Below, piece after piece: positions 1 to 6,258 of a stretch of DNA of 30,686 bases (the stretch's first letter is position 1; the number at the start of each line of letters is the position of its first letter). A program made the position numbers and the translations under genes. This stretch comes from a virus. The notes beneath the pieces were generated by a model. The model was not told where the DNA came from, did no database searches, and worked only from the letters and a program-made list of their open reading frames with translations. Location: positions 1 through 30,686 of IMG/VR virus record IMGVR_UViG_3300014050_001171; one strand, written 5' to 3'.

Positions 1-40
1 TACTCATGGTAGTTGTAGTTTAACAGAAATTTTTCTTTTG

Positions 41-226
41 TCAATCCGGTATTCCGCTCTCTAGTCTATATAACATAGCCTCTATTTGATCGTAGTTTTG
101 CTCTATAATCATTTGTCGTGGAGTTTTATTGTAAAATGCCGGATTAGGAGAGTCCAACCAAGCATCAATAAATTCTTCTTGTACTATTCTTTTTAGTCTT
201 TCTTTAAGTTTTTCTGTAGTTATCAT
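41..226 (-). CDS. small DUF2384-like (MbcA/ParS/Xre antitoxin C-terminal) protein
   Basis: 61 residues, unknown role in the phage. The stretch AWLDSPNPAF..KTPRQMI..IEAMLYRLESG resembles the C-terminal toxin-binding domain of MbcA/ParS/Xre antitoxins (DUF2384), whose typical features are WL.tPN..l.g.tP.dll and a final hydrophobic helix ending in E.G. The N-terminal DNA-binding half is missing and no RES-domain toxin sits beside it, so a stand-alone or decoy role is possible. It is last in a seven-gene minus operon and its start overlaps the upstream stop by 4 bp (ATGA). The family call is from memory of the motif and is moderate. Confidence 0.6.
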   Translation of the reverse strand: MITTEKLKERLKRIVQEEFIDAWLDSPNPAFYNKTPRQMIIEQNYDQIEAMLYRLESGIPD

Positions 227-552
227 TGTAATCCTAATTCTTGATCTAAATCACTCAATCGTTGTAATGCCGCTAATCTTTTCTTTTGGCTTCTATAAAT
301 ATCTACTGACCTATTATGTAAATCAACAATGTATTCTGCTGTTTCTTTATCTATGCTACCATCTGGAATAATATATTCAAACTCATCAACTCTTTCAGTT
401 TCACCCACCTTATTTTTATAGAGTATCTTTTCTGTCGGCAGTATAATTCTGCACCAACATTCTTCTCCAACATTACAGGTGGTTAATTTCCAGGGTACAG
501 TTAAACTATAACTTTGGGCTTCATCGTAACTGTCAAATATTTTTTCGCTCAT
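223..552 (-). CDS. hypothetical protein, 109 aa
   Basis: I do not recognise this protein. It has a central acidic segment (residues ~45-60), a C-terminal predicted helix rich in Lys, Arg, Leu and Gln, and two Cys in the CWC of residues ~32-34. It overlaps both neighbours by ATGA junctions, so it is translationally coupled inside the 41-1750 operon. It is not a RES-type toxin despite sitting beside the DUF2384-like gene: no conserved Arg/Glu/Ser pattern is visible. Confidence 0.75.
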   Translation of the reverse strand: MSEKIFDSYDEAQSYSLTVPWKLTTCNVGEECWCRIILPTEKILYKNKVGETERVDEFEYIIPDGSIDKETAEYIVDLHNRSVDIYRSQKKRLAALQRLSDLDQELGLQ

Positions 553-764
553 TTTGATACCACAACAGTAACACCATCAAAAACAAACTTATCTAATGTA
601 TCAGTAATATACATCGGATGTTGAGTTGGTTTATTAATTACATGAAAGTGCATAATTAGTTCATTATCTAGTGATAGATTTTGCGACTCTTGAAGATATT
701 TGGCAATAGCGACTTTTACATCTTCTACGGTCAAATCTATTTCGGTTTTGTTTTGTATTTTCAT
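549..764 (-). CDS. hypothetical protein, 71 aa
   Basis: Unrecognised. I start it at MKIQNKTE rather than at an upstream in-frame codon because this ATG overlaps the preceding stop in an ATGA junction, like every other gene of this operon. Alternating hydrophobic and polar residues in the C-terminal half (residues ~45-71, ending TVVVSK) suggest beta strands. Confidence 0.75.
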   Translation of the reverse strand: MKIQNKTEIDLTVEDVKVAIAKYLQESQNLSLDNELIMHFHVINKPTQHPMYITDTLDKFVFDGVTVVVSK

Positions 765-1144
765 ATTGGTTGTGTTCCATATAATTTTTCTGCAAACCAT
801 CTTGCACGATCTTTATCAGACGTTAGATTCAAATCCACGCTCTTTCGCTCATTGTAATCTAGTTTCCAGTATTTGTCAATAGCAAACTTTTCCCAAGTGG
901 ACAAATCATAATCAGTCATAGAATTTCTATAACTTGATGGCTTGTTTTCATCATACATATGCTTAAAAACATCTCGTACAATAACAACTTTAGTATTACT
1001 ATTAAGACTATCCCAGTTGTCACTAATCCAATCTTGAACTGCTCCCGGCACATAAGTATGCCTACCTAAAGCGTACCTTAATGCTGCTGTAACCATAATA
1101 CTTCCATTAGTATCACAATTGAATTTATTTTTTTTCGTTTTCAT
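761..1144 (-). CDS. hypothetical protein, 127 aa
   Basis: Contains ALRYALGRHTYVPGAVQDWI near residue 20, a helix-rich motif I have seen in uncharacterised phage proteins without a known function. The chosen ATG lies 8 nt after AAGGA; an ATG two codons earlier is too close to that ribosome site. It overlaps the upstream gene by 20 bp and the downstream gene by 4 bp. The start at residue 17 (MVTAAL) is a weaker alternative. Confidence 0.75.
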   Translation of the reverse strand: MKTKKNKFNCDTNGSIMVTAALRYALGRHTYVPGAVQDWISDNWDSLNSNTKVVIVRDVFKHMYDENKPSSYRNSMTDYDLSTWEKFAIDKYWKLDYNERKSVDLNLTSDKDRARWFAEKLYGTQPI

Positions 1145-1313
1145 CAGCATAATCCTTATATAACTTATAATTCATTCCAGATACAAATCCACACTGAAAA
1201 TAATAAAAGTCATTATCATTTCCTTCGTGGTCGCCATCCAACCACAATTCTCTTGCTAGTTTTTTAGCACTCTCATATCTTTCTCTGATAATATCTAGTT
1301 CATCTGAACTCAT
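1125..1313 (-). CDS. hypothetical protein, 62 aa
   Basis: Unrecognised small, charged protein. The N-terminal ~25 residues (DELDIIRERYESAKKLAREL) look like an amphipathic helix; the middle carries aromatic residues (FYYFQCGF). ATGA overlap with the gene upstream places it in the 41-1750 operon. Confidence 0.7.
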   Translation of the reverse strand: MSSDELDIIRERYESAKKLARELWLDGDHEGNDNDFYYFQCGFVSGMNYKLYKDYADENEKK

Positions 1314-1555
1314 ATCATTCTTTCTACTGTTCCTCTTGGGCCTTCAATAATCTCCATCATTACCTTATTACATTCCAGAATATCTTCATAAATAGTTCGC
1401 AATTGTTCGTAGCCTTCTAACTTAGGAGGTAATCGAAATTTACCCAACCTATTTAGGCTGTCCAACTGTTCTTTGAGAATAAATTTAATATCGTCAATAT
1501 CTTGTTTATTCAGAGTTGTGGGTTCTTTTCCCATATTGGTATCTATTCTAGCCAT
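1310..1555 (-). CDS. hypothetical protein, 81 aa
   Basis: Unrecognised, mostly helical by composition (residues ~17-70 have Leu/Ile at helical spacing). It lies second in the operon, 18 bp after the stop of the 58-residue first gene and overlapping the next gene by 4 bp. Confidence 0.7.
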   Translation of the reverse strand: MARIDTNMGKEPTTLNKQDIDDIKFILKEQLDSLNRLGKFRLPPKLEGYEQLRTIYEDILECNKVMMEIIEGPRGTVERMI

Positions 1556-1573
1556 TTGTTGCCCATTACTTCC

Positions 1574-1750
1574 CTATTTACCATAATTAAAGAATTGATT
1601 ATTAGTTTTTAGGGGGTCGATTTGTCGCAAACGATTCAAAATAACGGTCAAATTTCTTGCTTCTGGAATGATTTTTTCATGTAGAGTATCACCAACAACC
1701 CTTTTCAAGAGGGCGATTTCTTTATCGGTCAACAATACATTTCTATACAT
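1574..1750 (-). CDS. hypothetical protein, 58 aa, first gene of the left operon
   Basis: Short protein beginning MYRNVLLTDKEIALLKRVVG with no recognised domain; strongly helical and basic. It is the promoter-proximal gene of the seven-gene operon and starts ~46 nt downstream of a very good promoter. The reading frame is short but open to the next gene and has the same codon style as the rest of the operon. Confidence 0.65.
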   Translation of the reverse strand: MYRNVLLTDKEIALLKRVVGDTLHEKIIPEARNLTVILNRLRQIDPLKTNNQFFNYGK

Positions 1751-1795
1751 AATTCACTATACCTATTAAGAAAAATACCCGTACTACCAGTAACC

Positions 1796-1824
1796 AGTAT
1801 ACCAGAGTAACCACTGGTTGTCAA
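1796..1824 (-). promoter_or_regulatory. strong sigma70-type promoter with operator-like repeats
   Basis: Minus strand TTGACA (1819-1824), 17 bp spacer, TATACT (1796-1801). The spacer and flanks hold four CCAG/CTGG units, giving dyads across the -35 and -10 (ACCAGTGGTT, ACTGGTTACTGGT), which look like a repressor site. It drives the seven-gene operon to the left. A similar sequence in the opposite orientation lies at 3457-3485. Confidence 0.8.
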
Positions 1825-1940
1825 CTGGGTTTATCGGCCATTTCCATTAGTGGCCTTTAATCGTTTTTTCACCACCGGCATATTCAATAAGTAAAAATAT
1901 GGCGATTTTTCTACCAAACAAGAATTATAAGGTAAAAAAC

Positions 1941-2120
1941 CTACTGATTCGGTAGAGGCTGGGATTCTTGAGAGGTATAAACGGGGGTATTAAGGTTCTT
2001 GTGACCAAGACTCATATAGTATTCTACCACAAATTTACTAGTAAACATAGTAATTATTGTGAAAACTCCCACAATTATCATGCCTTTTATGAAAGGTTCG
2101 TGAAATTCATTGTTCATCAT
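1941..2120 (-). CDS. small single-pass membrane protein
   Basis: 59 residues with one hydrophobic segment (GMIIVGVFTIITMF, residues ~13-30), then a polar Pro-rich tail ending PLPNQ. I chose the ATG 6 nt after GGAGA over an ATG four codons earlier. It overlaps the upstream membrane-protein gene by 14 bp. Paired, overlapping one-helix genes can be spanins, but no lipobox is visible, so I do not assign that. Confidence 0.6.
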   Translation of the reverse strand: MMNNEFHEPFIKGMIIVGVFTIITMFTSKFVVEYYMSLGHKNLNTPVYTSQESQPLPNQ

Positions 2121-2235
2121 CAGTTTCTCCATATTCTTGGTATAAATAGATATAAAGAATCATATAACAAATTATGCAGAGAGGAATGATAATGTGTCCA
2201 TAATCTTTCATATATCCTAGATTGTAGTGACCCAT
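2107..2235 (-). CDS. membrane micropeptide, 42 aa
   Basis: Begins MGHYNLGYMKDYGH, followed by one strongly hydrophobic helix (IIIPLCIICYMILYIYLY, residues ~15-32) and an acidic tail (EYGETDDEQ). Its end overlaps the next membrane protein, suggesting coupled translation. No strong ribosome site is visible upstream, so the start is the weak point. Confidence 0.5.
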   Translation of the reverse strand: MGHYNLGYMKDYGHIIIPLCIICYMILYIYLYQEYGETDDEQ

Positions 2236-2278
2236 AATTTGTTAACCTGTTAGTGTTCTATTCGGGGTGAGAGGAATA

Positions 2279-2422
2279 TTATTTTTGTTTATGTTCTTTA
2301 TTGTCAATTCCAAAGTATTCTAATACTGATTTGCATGTGCCACAAGTTCCTTTTTTCTTTCGGTTCTTGTTACTATTATAATTACATTTGGCTTTGTGTT
2401 TTTTCTTATTTGATTTTGTCAT
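2279..2422 (-). CDS. basic zinc-ribbon-like peptide, 47 aa
   Basis: Very Lys/Asn-rich N-terminus followed by GTCGTCKSVLEYFGID. The CGTC pair plus Cys13 could hold a metal but only three Cys are present. It starts 6 nt from a family B repeat on its 5' side, so either the promoter lies inside the repeat or the gene is read through from upstream. Confidence 0.5.
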   Translation of the reverse strand: MTKSNKKKHKAKCNYNSNKNRKKKGTCGTCKSVLEYFGIDNKEHKQK

Positions 2423-2427
2423 AAAAT

Positions 2428-2475
2428 TTCGCTGACTGTGACCATCAAATCCAAACCGAAAGGTTGGGCTGGAAC
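2428..2475. repeat. family B element, copy 1
   Basis: Begins TTTCGCTGACT like the other copies. Its hairpin is AACC-GAAA-GGTT, where other copies use AATCC-GNA-GGATT, so the pairing is kept while the bases change. It ends 9 bp from the stop codon of the gene to its right. Confidence 0.75.
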
Positions 2476-2484
2476 AATATGAGA

Positions 2485-2670
2485 TTATTCTGTATCTTTG
2501 TGTTCAAGTTTCGGAATCATGCTAGTATCATCATATGATATGCTTTTGATATCAATTACAAGAACAGGAGTTTTGTCTGGACTACTCTGTTGAAATTTCT
2601 GAACTAAACTATTAATATCAGACAATATCTTTTCGCCGCTAATCCCCTTATTCAAAACATAATATCTCAT
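2485..2670 (-). CDS. hypothetical protein, 61 aa
   Basis: Unrecognised. MRYYVLNKGISG leads into a helix (residues ~12-30) and a strand-like PVLVIDIKSI (residues ~35-44). It is flanked on both sides by family B repeats: copies 2 and 3 lie upstream and copy 1 follows its stop, so it may be a single-gene unit. Confidence 0.6.
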   Translation of the reverse strand: MRYYVLNKGISGEKILSDINSLVQKFQQSSPDKTPVLVIDIKSISYDDTSMIPKLEHKDTE

Positions 2671-2683
2671 AAGACTTCATTAT

Positions 2684-2732
2684 CTCGCTGACTACGACCA
2701 AAAAAACCAATCTTGGTATATAGGGTGATACA
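2684..2732. repeat. family B element, copy 2 (diverged)
   Basis: CGCTGACTACGACCA start, then a hairpin ACCAA-TC-TTGGT that replaces the usual stem with a different but paired one. It sits in tandem with copy 3, 19 bp apart, with no gene between them, and directly 5' of the 61-residue gene to its left. Confidence 0.65.
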
Positions 2733-2751
2733 ATTTCAAAGACCCTAAAAA

Positions 2752-2800
2752 ATTCGCTGACTACAACCACCAGAACAAAATCCGTAGGATTGGGCGAGAC
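2752..2800. repeat. family B element, copy 3
   Basis: CGCTGACTACAACCAC, then AATCC-GTA-GGATT and GGGCGAGAC. It touches the stop codon of the membrane-protein gene to its right. Confidence 0.8.
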
Positions 2801-2994
2801 TATGATAAGTCATCTTTATAATCTTCCTCAAGAATTACAGAATAATTATCTTCCATAAATTTAACATCATCATTACTCTGTTTCTCAATAAATGGTTTTT
2901 CTATAATCACATATTCTGGTTCAAAGAATATGGAATATAGTATGCAAGAGGTTCCAATTATTGTTAGGATTATAATAACGGTTAACAGAGCCAA
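2800..2994 (-). CDS. membrane-anchored small protein (TTG start)
   Basis: N-terminal hydrophobic helix (residues ~2-24, ALLTVIIILTIIG..CILYSIFF) followed by a 40-residue acidic tail. There is no ATG before residue 46, so TTG is the only reasonable start; it lies 15 bp after the upstream stop, consistent with coupled translation. It ends in family B copy 3. A lipobox is not convincing (GTSC). Confidence 0.55.
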   Translation of the reverse strand: MALLTVIIILTIIGTSCILYSIFFEPEYVIIEKPFIEKQSNDDVKFMEDNYSVILEEDYKDDLS

Positions 2995-3009
2995 TGTAGA
3001 GTCTTATGT

Positions 3010-3219
3010 TTAGGGGATAATGTCCTGATGTTCGAGTATTATAGATTGTATATATTCTTCGGTTGTTATGTAATTGTATTCCATAGTGCTTTTATTCTGA
3101 TTTAGTTGACAATCAACAACTGGCATGGTATAGTGATGTTTGTTAATATGAATGTCCAATGTTTTAACGTCGGGCAAACTTACTATAACCAATGGCCAAA
3201 TATAGTTATTGATTATCAT
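3010..3219 (-). CDS. hypothetical protein, 69 aa
   Basis: MIINNYIWPLVIVSLPDV start, no recognised domain. A longer in-frame reading from a TTG at 3285 overlaps the membrane micropeptide and is less likely. The ATG has no clear ribosome site but begins 4 nt after the upstream stop codon, which fits re-initiation. Confidence 0.6.
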   Translation of the reverse strand: MIINNYIWPLVIVSLPDVKTLDIHINKHHYTMPVVDCQLNQNKSTMEYNYITTEEYIQSIILEHQDIIP

Positions 3220-3223
3220 AGAA

Positions 3224-3304
3224 TCATGATGGCGAGCAACAATGAATCTGTTGAATACCAGCCGCGATTCCAAAACCAAAAGCAATGAAAAATGCTACGG
3301 CCAA
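3224..3304 (-). CDS. membrane micropeptide, 26 aa (TTG start)
   Basis: Reads MAVAFFIAFGFGIAAG followed by a short tail with two adjacent Cys. The TTG is placed 6 nt after a perfect AAGGAG, and a promoter lies just upstream. One hydrophobic helix fills most of it. It is too short for statistical support; the ribosome site is the main evidence. Confidence 0.45.
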   Translation of the reverse strand: MAVAFFIAFGFGIAAGIQQIHCCSPS

Positions 3305-3358
3305 AACGATCTCCTTAAAATGGTTTACTACTACTTCGAATCCACCACACTCACCCGT

Positions 3359-3387
3359 ATTGTAACATACGCGGCGTTGTGACGCAA
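3359..3387 (-). promoter_or_regulatory. promoter for the 3.3-2.8 kb operon
   Basis: Minus strand TTGCGT (3382-3387), 17 bp, TACAAT (3359-3364). The -35 lies inside a half-copy of the family A repeat. Confidence 0.6.
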
Positions 3388-3412
3388 CTCCTTGGTTCAT
3401 AAGGACTTACAA
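3381..3412. repeat. half copy of family A, inverted orientation
   Basis: The minus strand carries TTGTAAGTCCTTATG..AAGGAGTTGCGTC, which matches the right-hand hairpin that other copies show on the plus strand. The GC-rich core and left hairpin are absent. Confidence 0.6.
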
Positions 3413-3635
3413 TCACGATCCTCAATCAAAATTTTTTATTAAGATGGTTTTCGTCCTTGACAACCACTGGTTTCTCTAATACTCTTATGCAGAGAGTTAA
3501 GTAACACTATAGAGATAAGAAGTACAATAGATACAATATAGAGTATTATAGAATCTATGTATCTTACATCAACTCTAACACCACCAACTTGACAACTCTC
3601 CTCCCTGCATTACTATAAATCACACTCACAGTTGG
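3413..3635. other. non-coding gap with a start-less membrane-like frame
   Basis: No confident gene. The minus frame ending in TAA at 3439-3441 reads RYIDSIILYIVSIVLLISIV, clearly membrane-like, with a GGAGGAG ribosome site at ~3595-3603, but no ATG, GTG or TTG exists in the right place. It may be a decayed gene, a frameshifted one (an ATG at ~3608-3610 is in another frame) or chance. A plus-strand promoter lies inside at 3457-3485. Confidence 0.4.
3457..3485 (+). promoter_or_regulatory. rightward promoter related to the 1.8 kb promoter
   Basis: Plus strand TTGACA (3457-3462), 17 bp, TACTCT (3480-3485). About 23 of 29 positions match the leftward promoter at 1796-1824, including the ACCAnTGGTTnCTCT spacer. 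It points antisense into the Nudix operon; no plus-strand gene follows. Confidence 0.5.
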
Positions 3636-3836
3636 TTAGATTTTAGTCAAATCCAAATTCCAGTTTTTCTTGGCAAACCGTTTTAGAGGATGCAAACCTT
3701 TTTCACCAACATGAAATGAATAAAATTCTTTACTCTTGTCAGGATGATAAATTTTTGCAAGGCTACCTCCATTACTATATTCAATATTATAGCCTAGTTT
3801 TTCTAATTGTTTCAGTACTTGATGAACATTTTTCAT
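3636..3836 (-). CDS. HicA-like small protein
   Basis: 66 residues: MKNVHQVLKQLEKLGY, then SNGGSLAKIYHP and SFHVGEKGLHPLKRFAKKNW. The order (N-terminal helix, short strands, a His before a turn, then a basic C-terminal helix) recalls HicA/YcfA dsRBD-fold mRNA interferases. No HicB partner is adjacent, so toxin activity is not implied. It overlaps the Nudix gene by an ATGA junction and is last in a five-gene operon. Confidence 0.45.
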   Translation of the reverse strand: MKNVHQVLKQLEKLGYNIEYSNGGSLAKIYHPDKSKEFYSFHVGEKGLHPLKRFAKKNWNLDLTKI

Positions 3837-4243
3837 GATAGATATCCTTGGTCTTTAAAGTAACCCAGAGTTGTTATAAGATATGGCACAAGATTCTTGT
3901 TTCTATAAAGATTCAAGATCTCATCATAACTAGCCCAAAAGTATTCACTATGCTCATAGTTTAGAATAACATTTGGATTAAAGATTCTAGAAGCAAAAAC
4001 AACCTTGCTACTGTTGTTCTTGTAACTAATAGTACAGGATACCAAACTGTCTAATAGTAATCCTGTTTCTTCTAGCGTTTCTCTCCGCACAGTTTGCTCT
4101 AGACTTTCATCACCATCTTTTCCACCACCCGGTAAACAATATTTATTTGGTTGCCAAGGTGCTGTGCTTCCCCGCTTTAGTAACAATACTTTATTATTGT
4201 GAAAGATTCCAATAGTTGCTGATCTTTGAGTTTTAACTATCAT
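3833..4243 (-). CDS. Nudix hydrolase
   Basis: 136 residues with a complete Nudix box at residues 40-62: G40, E46, R54-E55, E58-E59, G61 (GX5EX7REUXEEXGU, with Thr at the first hydrophobic position). The family cleaves nucleoside diphosphates linked to another group, using Mg2+ held by the box glutamates. The substrate cannot be read from sequence; in phages candidates are oxidised nucleotides, ADP-ribose, NAD or RNA 5' caps. The length suits a minimal cytosolic Nudix domain. It sits in a coupled minus operon between unknown genes. Confidence 0.93.
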   Translation of the reverse strand: MIVKTQRSATIGIFHNNKVLLLKRGSTAPWQPNKYCLPGGGKDGDESLEQTVRRETLEETGLLLDSLVSCTISYKNNSSKVVFASRIFNPNVILNYEHSEYFWASYDEILNLYRNKNLVPYLITTLGYFKDQGYLS

Positions 4244-4244
4244 A

Positions 4245-4424
4245 TTAAAATTCCTTATTGGGTGGAAAATCTTTTACCGAATACAATTCCACAGTCTCAT
4301 TATAATCAAGACCCAAATATTGACTTAATTCAGTATCCACAAGAGAGTCCCAATATTCTTTAGGATCAGTACCATGTTCACTATTATAAGTAATCTTAAG
4401 TGTCACATAGGATGTTTTTAGCAT
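4245..4424 (-). CDS. hypothetical protein, 59 aa
   Basis: MLKTSYVTLKITYNSEHGTD start, then DPKEYWDSLVDTELSQYLG and VELYSVKDF. Looks like a small alpha/beta fold; no known domain recognised. The start overlaps the upstream stop (TAATG) and its stop is 2 nt from the Nudix ATG, so the five genes form one translationally coupled operon. Confidence 0.65.
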   Translation of the reverse strand: MLKTSYVTLKITYNSEHGTDPKEYWDSLVDTELSQYLGLDYNETVELYSVKDFPPNKEF

Positions 4425-4579
4425 TATTCAAACTCCTTGATTGATAGAATGTTTTCAGAACCAAAGTCACCGAAGAATTCAGGATCAGTATATAGTTTAT
4501 CATTTAAATATTCTGGAATATGACTATCCTTAATATCATCATCAATAACCAATTCCATATTAATAGTAATAACCTTCAT
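4424..4579 (-). CDS. hypothetical protein, 51 aa
   Basis: MKVITINMELVIDDDI start with alternating hydrophobics, similar in layout to the gene downstream (strand, acidic turn, helix, ending in KEFE). The two may be distant paralogues. Starts in an ATGA overlap with the upstream gene. Confidence 0.65.
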   Translation of the reverse strand: MKVITINMELVIDDDIKDSHIPEYLNDKLYTDPEFFGDFGSENILSIKEFE

Positions 4580-4734
4580 TCTTCTCCCCTTTGAATTCTA
4601 TCAAGATAAATATTTGCCGTTCTAATATAAGCCTTAAGACTCTCAAGATACTGCTGATTATTAGTATCCTGATAGAATCTCACTTGATCACCAATCTTAT
4701 TGGCCACATAAAGAAGAGCCTCACTATTATTCAT
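4576..4734 (-). CDS. hypothetical protein, 52 aa, first gene of the Nudix operon
   Basis: Helical peptide (MNNSEALLYVANKIGDQVRF..) without a known domain. The ATG lies 8 nt after AAAGGA. A family B repeat and half of a family A repeat sit in the presumed 5' leader between it and the nearest promoter. Confidence 0.65.
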   Translation of the reverse strand: MNNSEALLYVANKIGDQVRFYQDTNNQQYLESLKAYIRTANIYLDRIQRGEE

Positions 4735-4772
4735 AGAATTTTTCCTTTCTGCAAAATCACAAAGACCTTGGT

Positions 4773-4822
4773 TTTTCGCTGACTATCACTAAGACCGCCA
4801 AATCCGCAGGATTGAGTAAGAC
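4773..4822. repeat. family B element, copy 4
   Basis: TTTCGCTGACTATCACTAAG, then AATCC-GCA-GGATT. Unlike most copies it has no gene stop directly to its right; it lies in the leader of the Nudix operon. Confidence 0.8.
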
Positions 4823-4880
4823 TTATATTAGATTTGAAAAATAGAAATACAGATTATAATCCTATTATTCTATTATTATT

Positions 4881-4909
4881 CCTAAGTCCTTTAGCATCAA
4901 CCACTTACG
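4881..4909. repeat. half copy of family A (left hairpin only)
   Basis: Reads CCTAAGTCCTT..CCACTTACG, matching the left hairpin of the full elements; no GC-rich core follows. It may mark a lost unit. Confidence 0.6.
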
Positions 4910-4913
4910 TTTC

Positions 4914-4942
4914 ATTGTATCGTCTACTAGGTCGCTTGTCCA
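4914..4942 (-). promoter_or_regulatory. promoter for the Nudix operon
   Basis: Minus strand TGGACA (4937-4942), 17 bp, TACAAT (4914-4919). It would give a ~175 nt leader containing the half A and B elements. Confidence 0.5.
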
Positions 4943-4973
4943 TCACCATTTTTAAGAATCTTCGACAAAGTTT

Positions 4974-5057
4974 CGTAACCCATTGTGGATATTGGACTTA
5001 CGACAAAATTTCGCCGCCGGGTTTGTCATAAGTCCTTGTCTGACAAGCACTTACAAC
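4974..5057. repeat. family A double-hairpin element, full copy 1
   Basis: Left hairpin CGTAACCCA..GGACTTACG, core TTTCGCCGCCGGG, right hairpin CATAAGTCCTTGTC..GCACTTAC. It lies downstream of the DUF932 gene, separated from it by a terminator-like hairpin. Confidence 0.8.
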
Positions 5058-5077
5058 AAATGGCGTGAGGGTGGAAA

Positions 5078-5111
5078 CCGCCGTAGGTTATTCCCTCTTT
5101 CCCTACGGCGG
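5078..5111 (-). terminator. terminator-like hairpin after the DUF932 gene
   Basis: Perfect 10 bp stem CCGCCGTAGG/CCTACGGCGG with a 14 nt loop, 24 bp after the stop. On the minus strand it is followed by TTTCC, a weak U-tract. Confidence 0.6.
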
Positions 5112-5135
5112 CTCCACTATCTCCACGAAAGAGCA

Positions 5136-6080
5136 TCAGATTGCGTTGGCAAACTCTAGAGCAGATTCCAACGCCTTATTATTATCATTGGCATTTTGAC
5201 CGAACCACAAACTATCAAGGCGATTATCAGTGGTGCGACCCTTACCATAGTTCAGATATTCATTGAACCCGTTATAGGCGGCCCACCAAGTACCGCGAAC
5301 ATTAGCCGCAGTCTGTTTCGGGCCTTCGATACGAGCCAGAATATCATCCATAATATTACGGGTACGAGTCTTAATATCCTCGTCAGCACCCTTAATATTC
5401 AGGACAACCTTAACATACTTCTCAATATCCTTCTGGTTGAAACTCTTGCTAGCAAGGAACCGATACTGTTCCGCAGTAGCCTCAAAACCAGCGTTAATAT
5501 TATCCATAATATCGCGGACTTGTTCCAGATTCTTCTGGCTGGAGCGAGTGTGGCGAATACGGATCAGTTTGCTATCATTATGCTTGTGAGCATACGACAG
5601 CGTGTTCACGCAGACCACGCGAATCGGAGTGTATCCGACACGAATAGCCGTTGTACCGTCGTGACTATTACTCAGCAGGATAAACTTGCTAACCTCATCA
5701 CCCGGAACAATCTCGCTATTATCTCGGTTGAGTTGAGCAAGCACCCAGACCTTTTGACCGAGATGCAGCGATCCGGCAGTATGGATCGAACACTCGTTAG
5801 CGTCGAGGAAAGGCTGGAACCAATCAAACGCATCCTTATTCTGGAGCGGAGTATAACGAGGGCCGACAACGCCAAGGATGCTGCCATCGCTCTTGCGATA
5901 GGTCGCACGATGGTTCACAGGCGTACCGTCAACGGTCTGCAAATCCTTCAGACCTACTTCCCAATCCAGACCAGCAGCGACGATAGCATCATTCACATTG
6001 ATACCCTCGTCAACGCTATTGCCAAGGCCATGCCAAGGCGTCTCACCAACAAACATCATCTTTTCAACAGCAGCAGGCAT
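5136..6080 (-). CDS. DUF932 phage/plasmid-like protein (TIGR03299 type)
   Basis: 314 residues, full length for the family. The opening PAAVEKMMFVGETPWHGLGN and later GSLHLGQKVWVLAQL, ILLSNSHDGTTAIRVGYTPIRVVCVNTL are typical of DUF932 proteins, which are common on phages and plasmids and have no proven biochemical role. The ATG lies 6 nt after AAGGAG. It is a single-gene unit with its own promoter, and its GC content is clearly higher than the AT-rich left operons. A 296-residue plus-strand frame over the same DNA is a mirror-image artefact. Confidence 0.93.
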   Translation of the reverse strand: MPAAVEKMMFVGETPWHGLGNSVDEGINVNDAIVAAGLDWEVGLKDLQTVDGTPVNHRATYRKSDGSILGVVGPRYTPLQNKDAFDWFQPFLDANECSIHTAGSLHLGQKVWVLAQLNRDNSEIVPGDEVSKFILLSNSHDGTTAIRVGYTPIRVVCVNTLSYAHKHNDSKLIRIRHTRSSQKNLEQVRDIMDNINAGFEATAEQYRFLASKSFNQKDIEKYVKVVLNIKGADEDIKTRTRNIMDDILARIEGPKQTAANVRGTWWAAYNGFNEYLNYGKGRTTDNRLDSLWFGQNANDNNKALESALEFANAI

Positions 6081-6122
6081 AACTAACTCCTTCGTGTTTA
6101 ACTTCTTCGTTCCGATGCACTG

Positions 6123-6150
6123 ATTCTACCATCTAGTATCGTCTAGTCAA
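6123..6150 (-). promoter_or_regulatory. promoter of the DUF932 gene
   Basis: TTGACT (6145-6150), 16 bp spacer holding CGATACTAGA, TAGAAT (6123-6128). An A6T7 tract just upstream may act as an UP element. Confidence 0.85.
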
Positions 6151-6181
6151 GCGGCAAAACTTGTGAAAAAATTTTTTTGTT

Positions 6182-6258
6182 CTAAGTCATTGATTGGCAA
6201 GTACTTACGCTTCGGCCGCCGCCACCAACTGGACGTAAGTCCTTTAGTGATCTAGGTT
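6182..6258. repeat. family A element, full copy 2
   Basis: CTAAGTCATTG..CAAGTACTTACG, core CGGCCGCCGCC, CGTAAGTCCTTTAG. The right hairpin contains the stop codon of the phosphoribosyltransferase gene. Confidence 0.88.

Noticed and set aside
223-552. RES-type toxin partner for the DUF2384-like protein
   Set aside because: Length and residues do not match the RES pattern.
1941-2235. Spanin pair call for the two overlapping membrane genes
   Set aside because: No lipobox, no Rz-like periplasmic coiled coil, and no lysis genes nearby.
5196-6086. 296-codon open frame on the plus strand
   Set aside because: It lies exactly opposite the well-recognised DUF932 gene, has no ribosome site and encodes a protein of unnatural composition.
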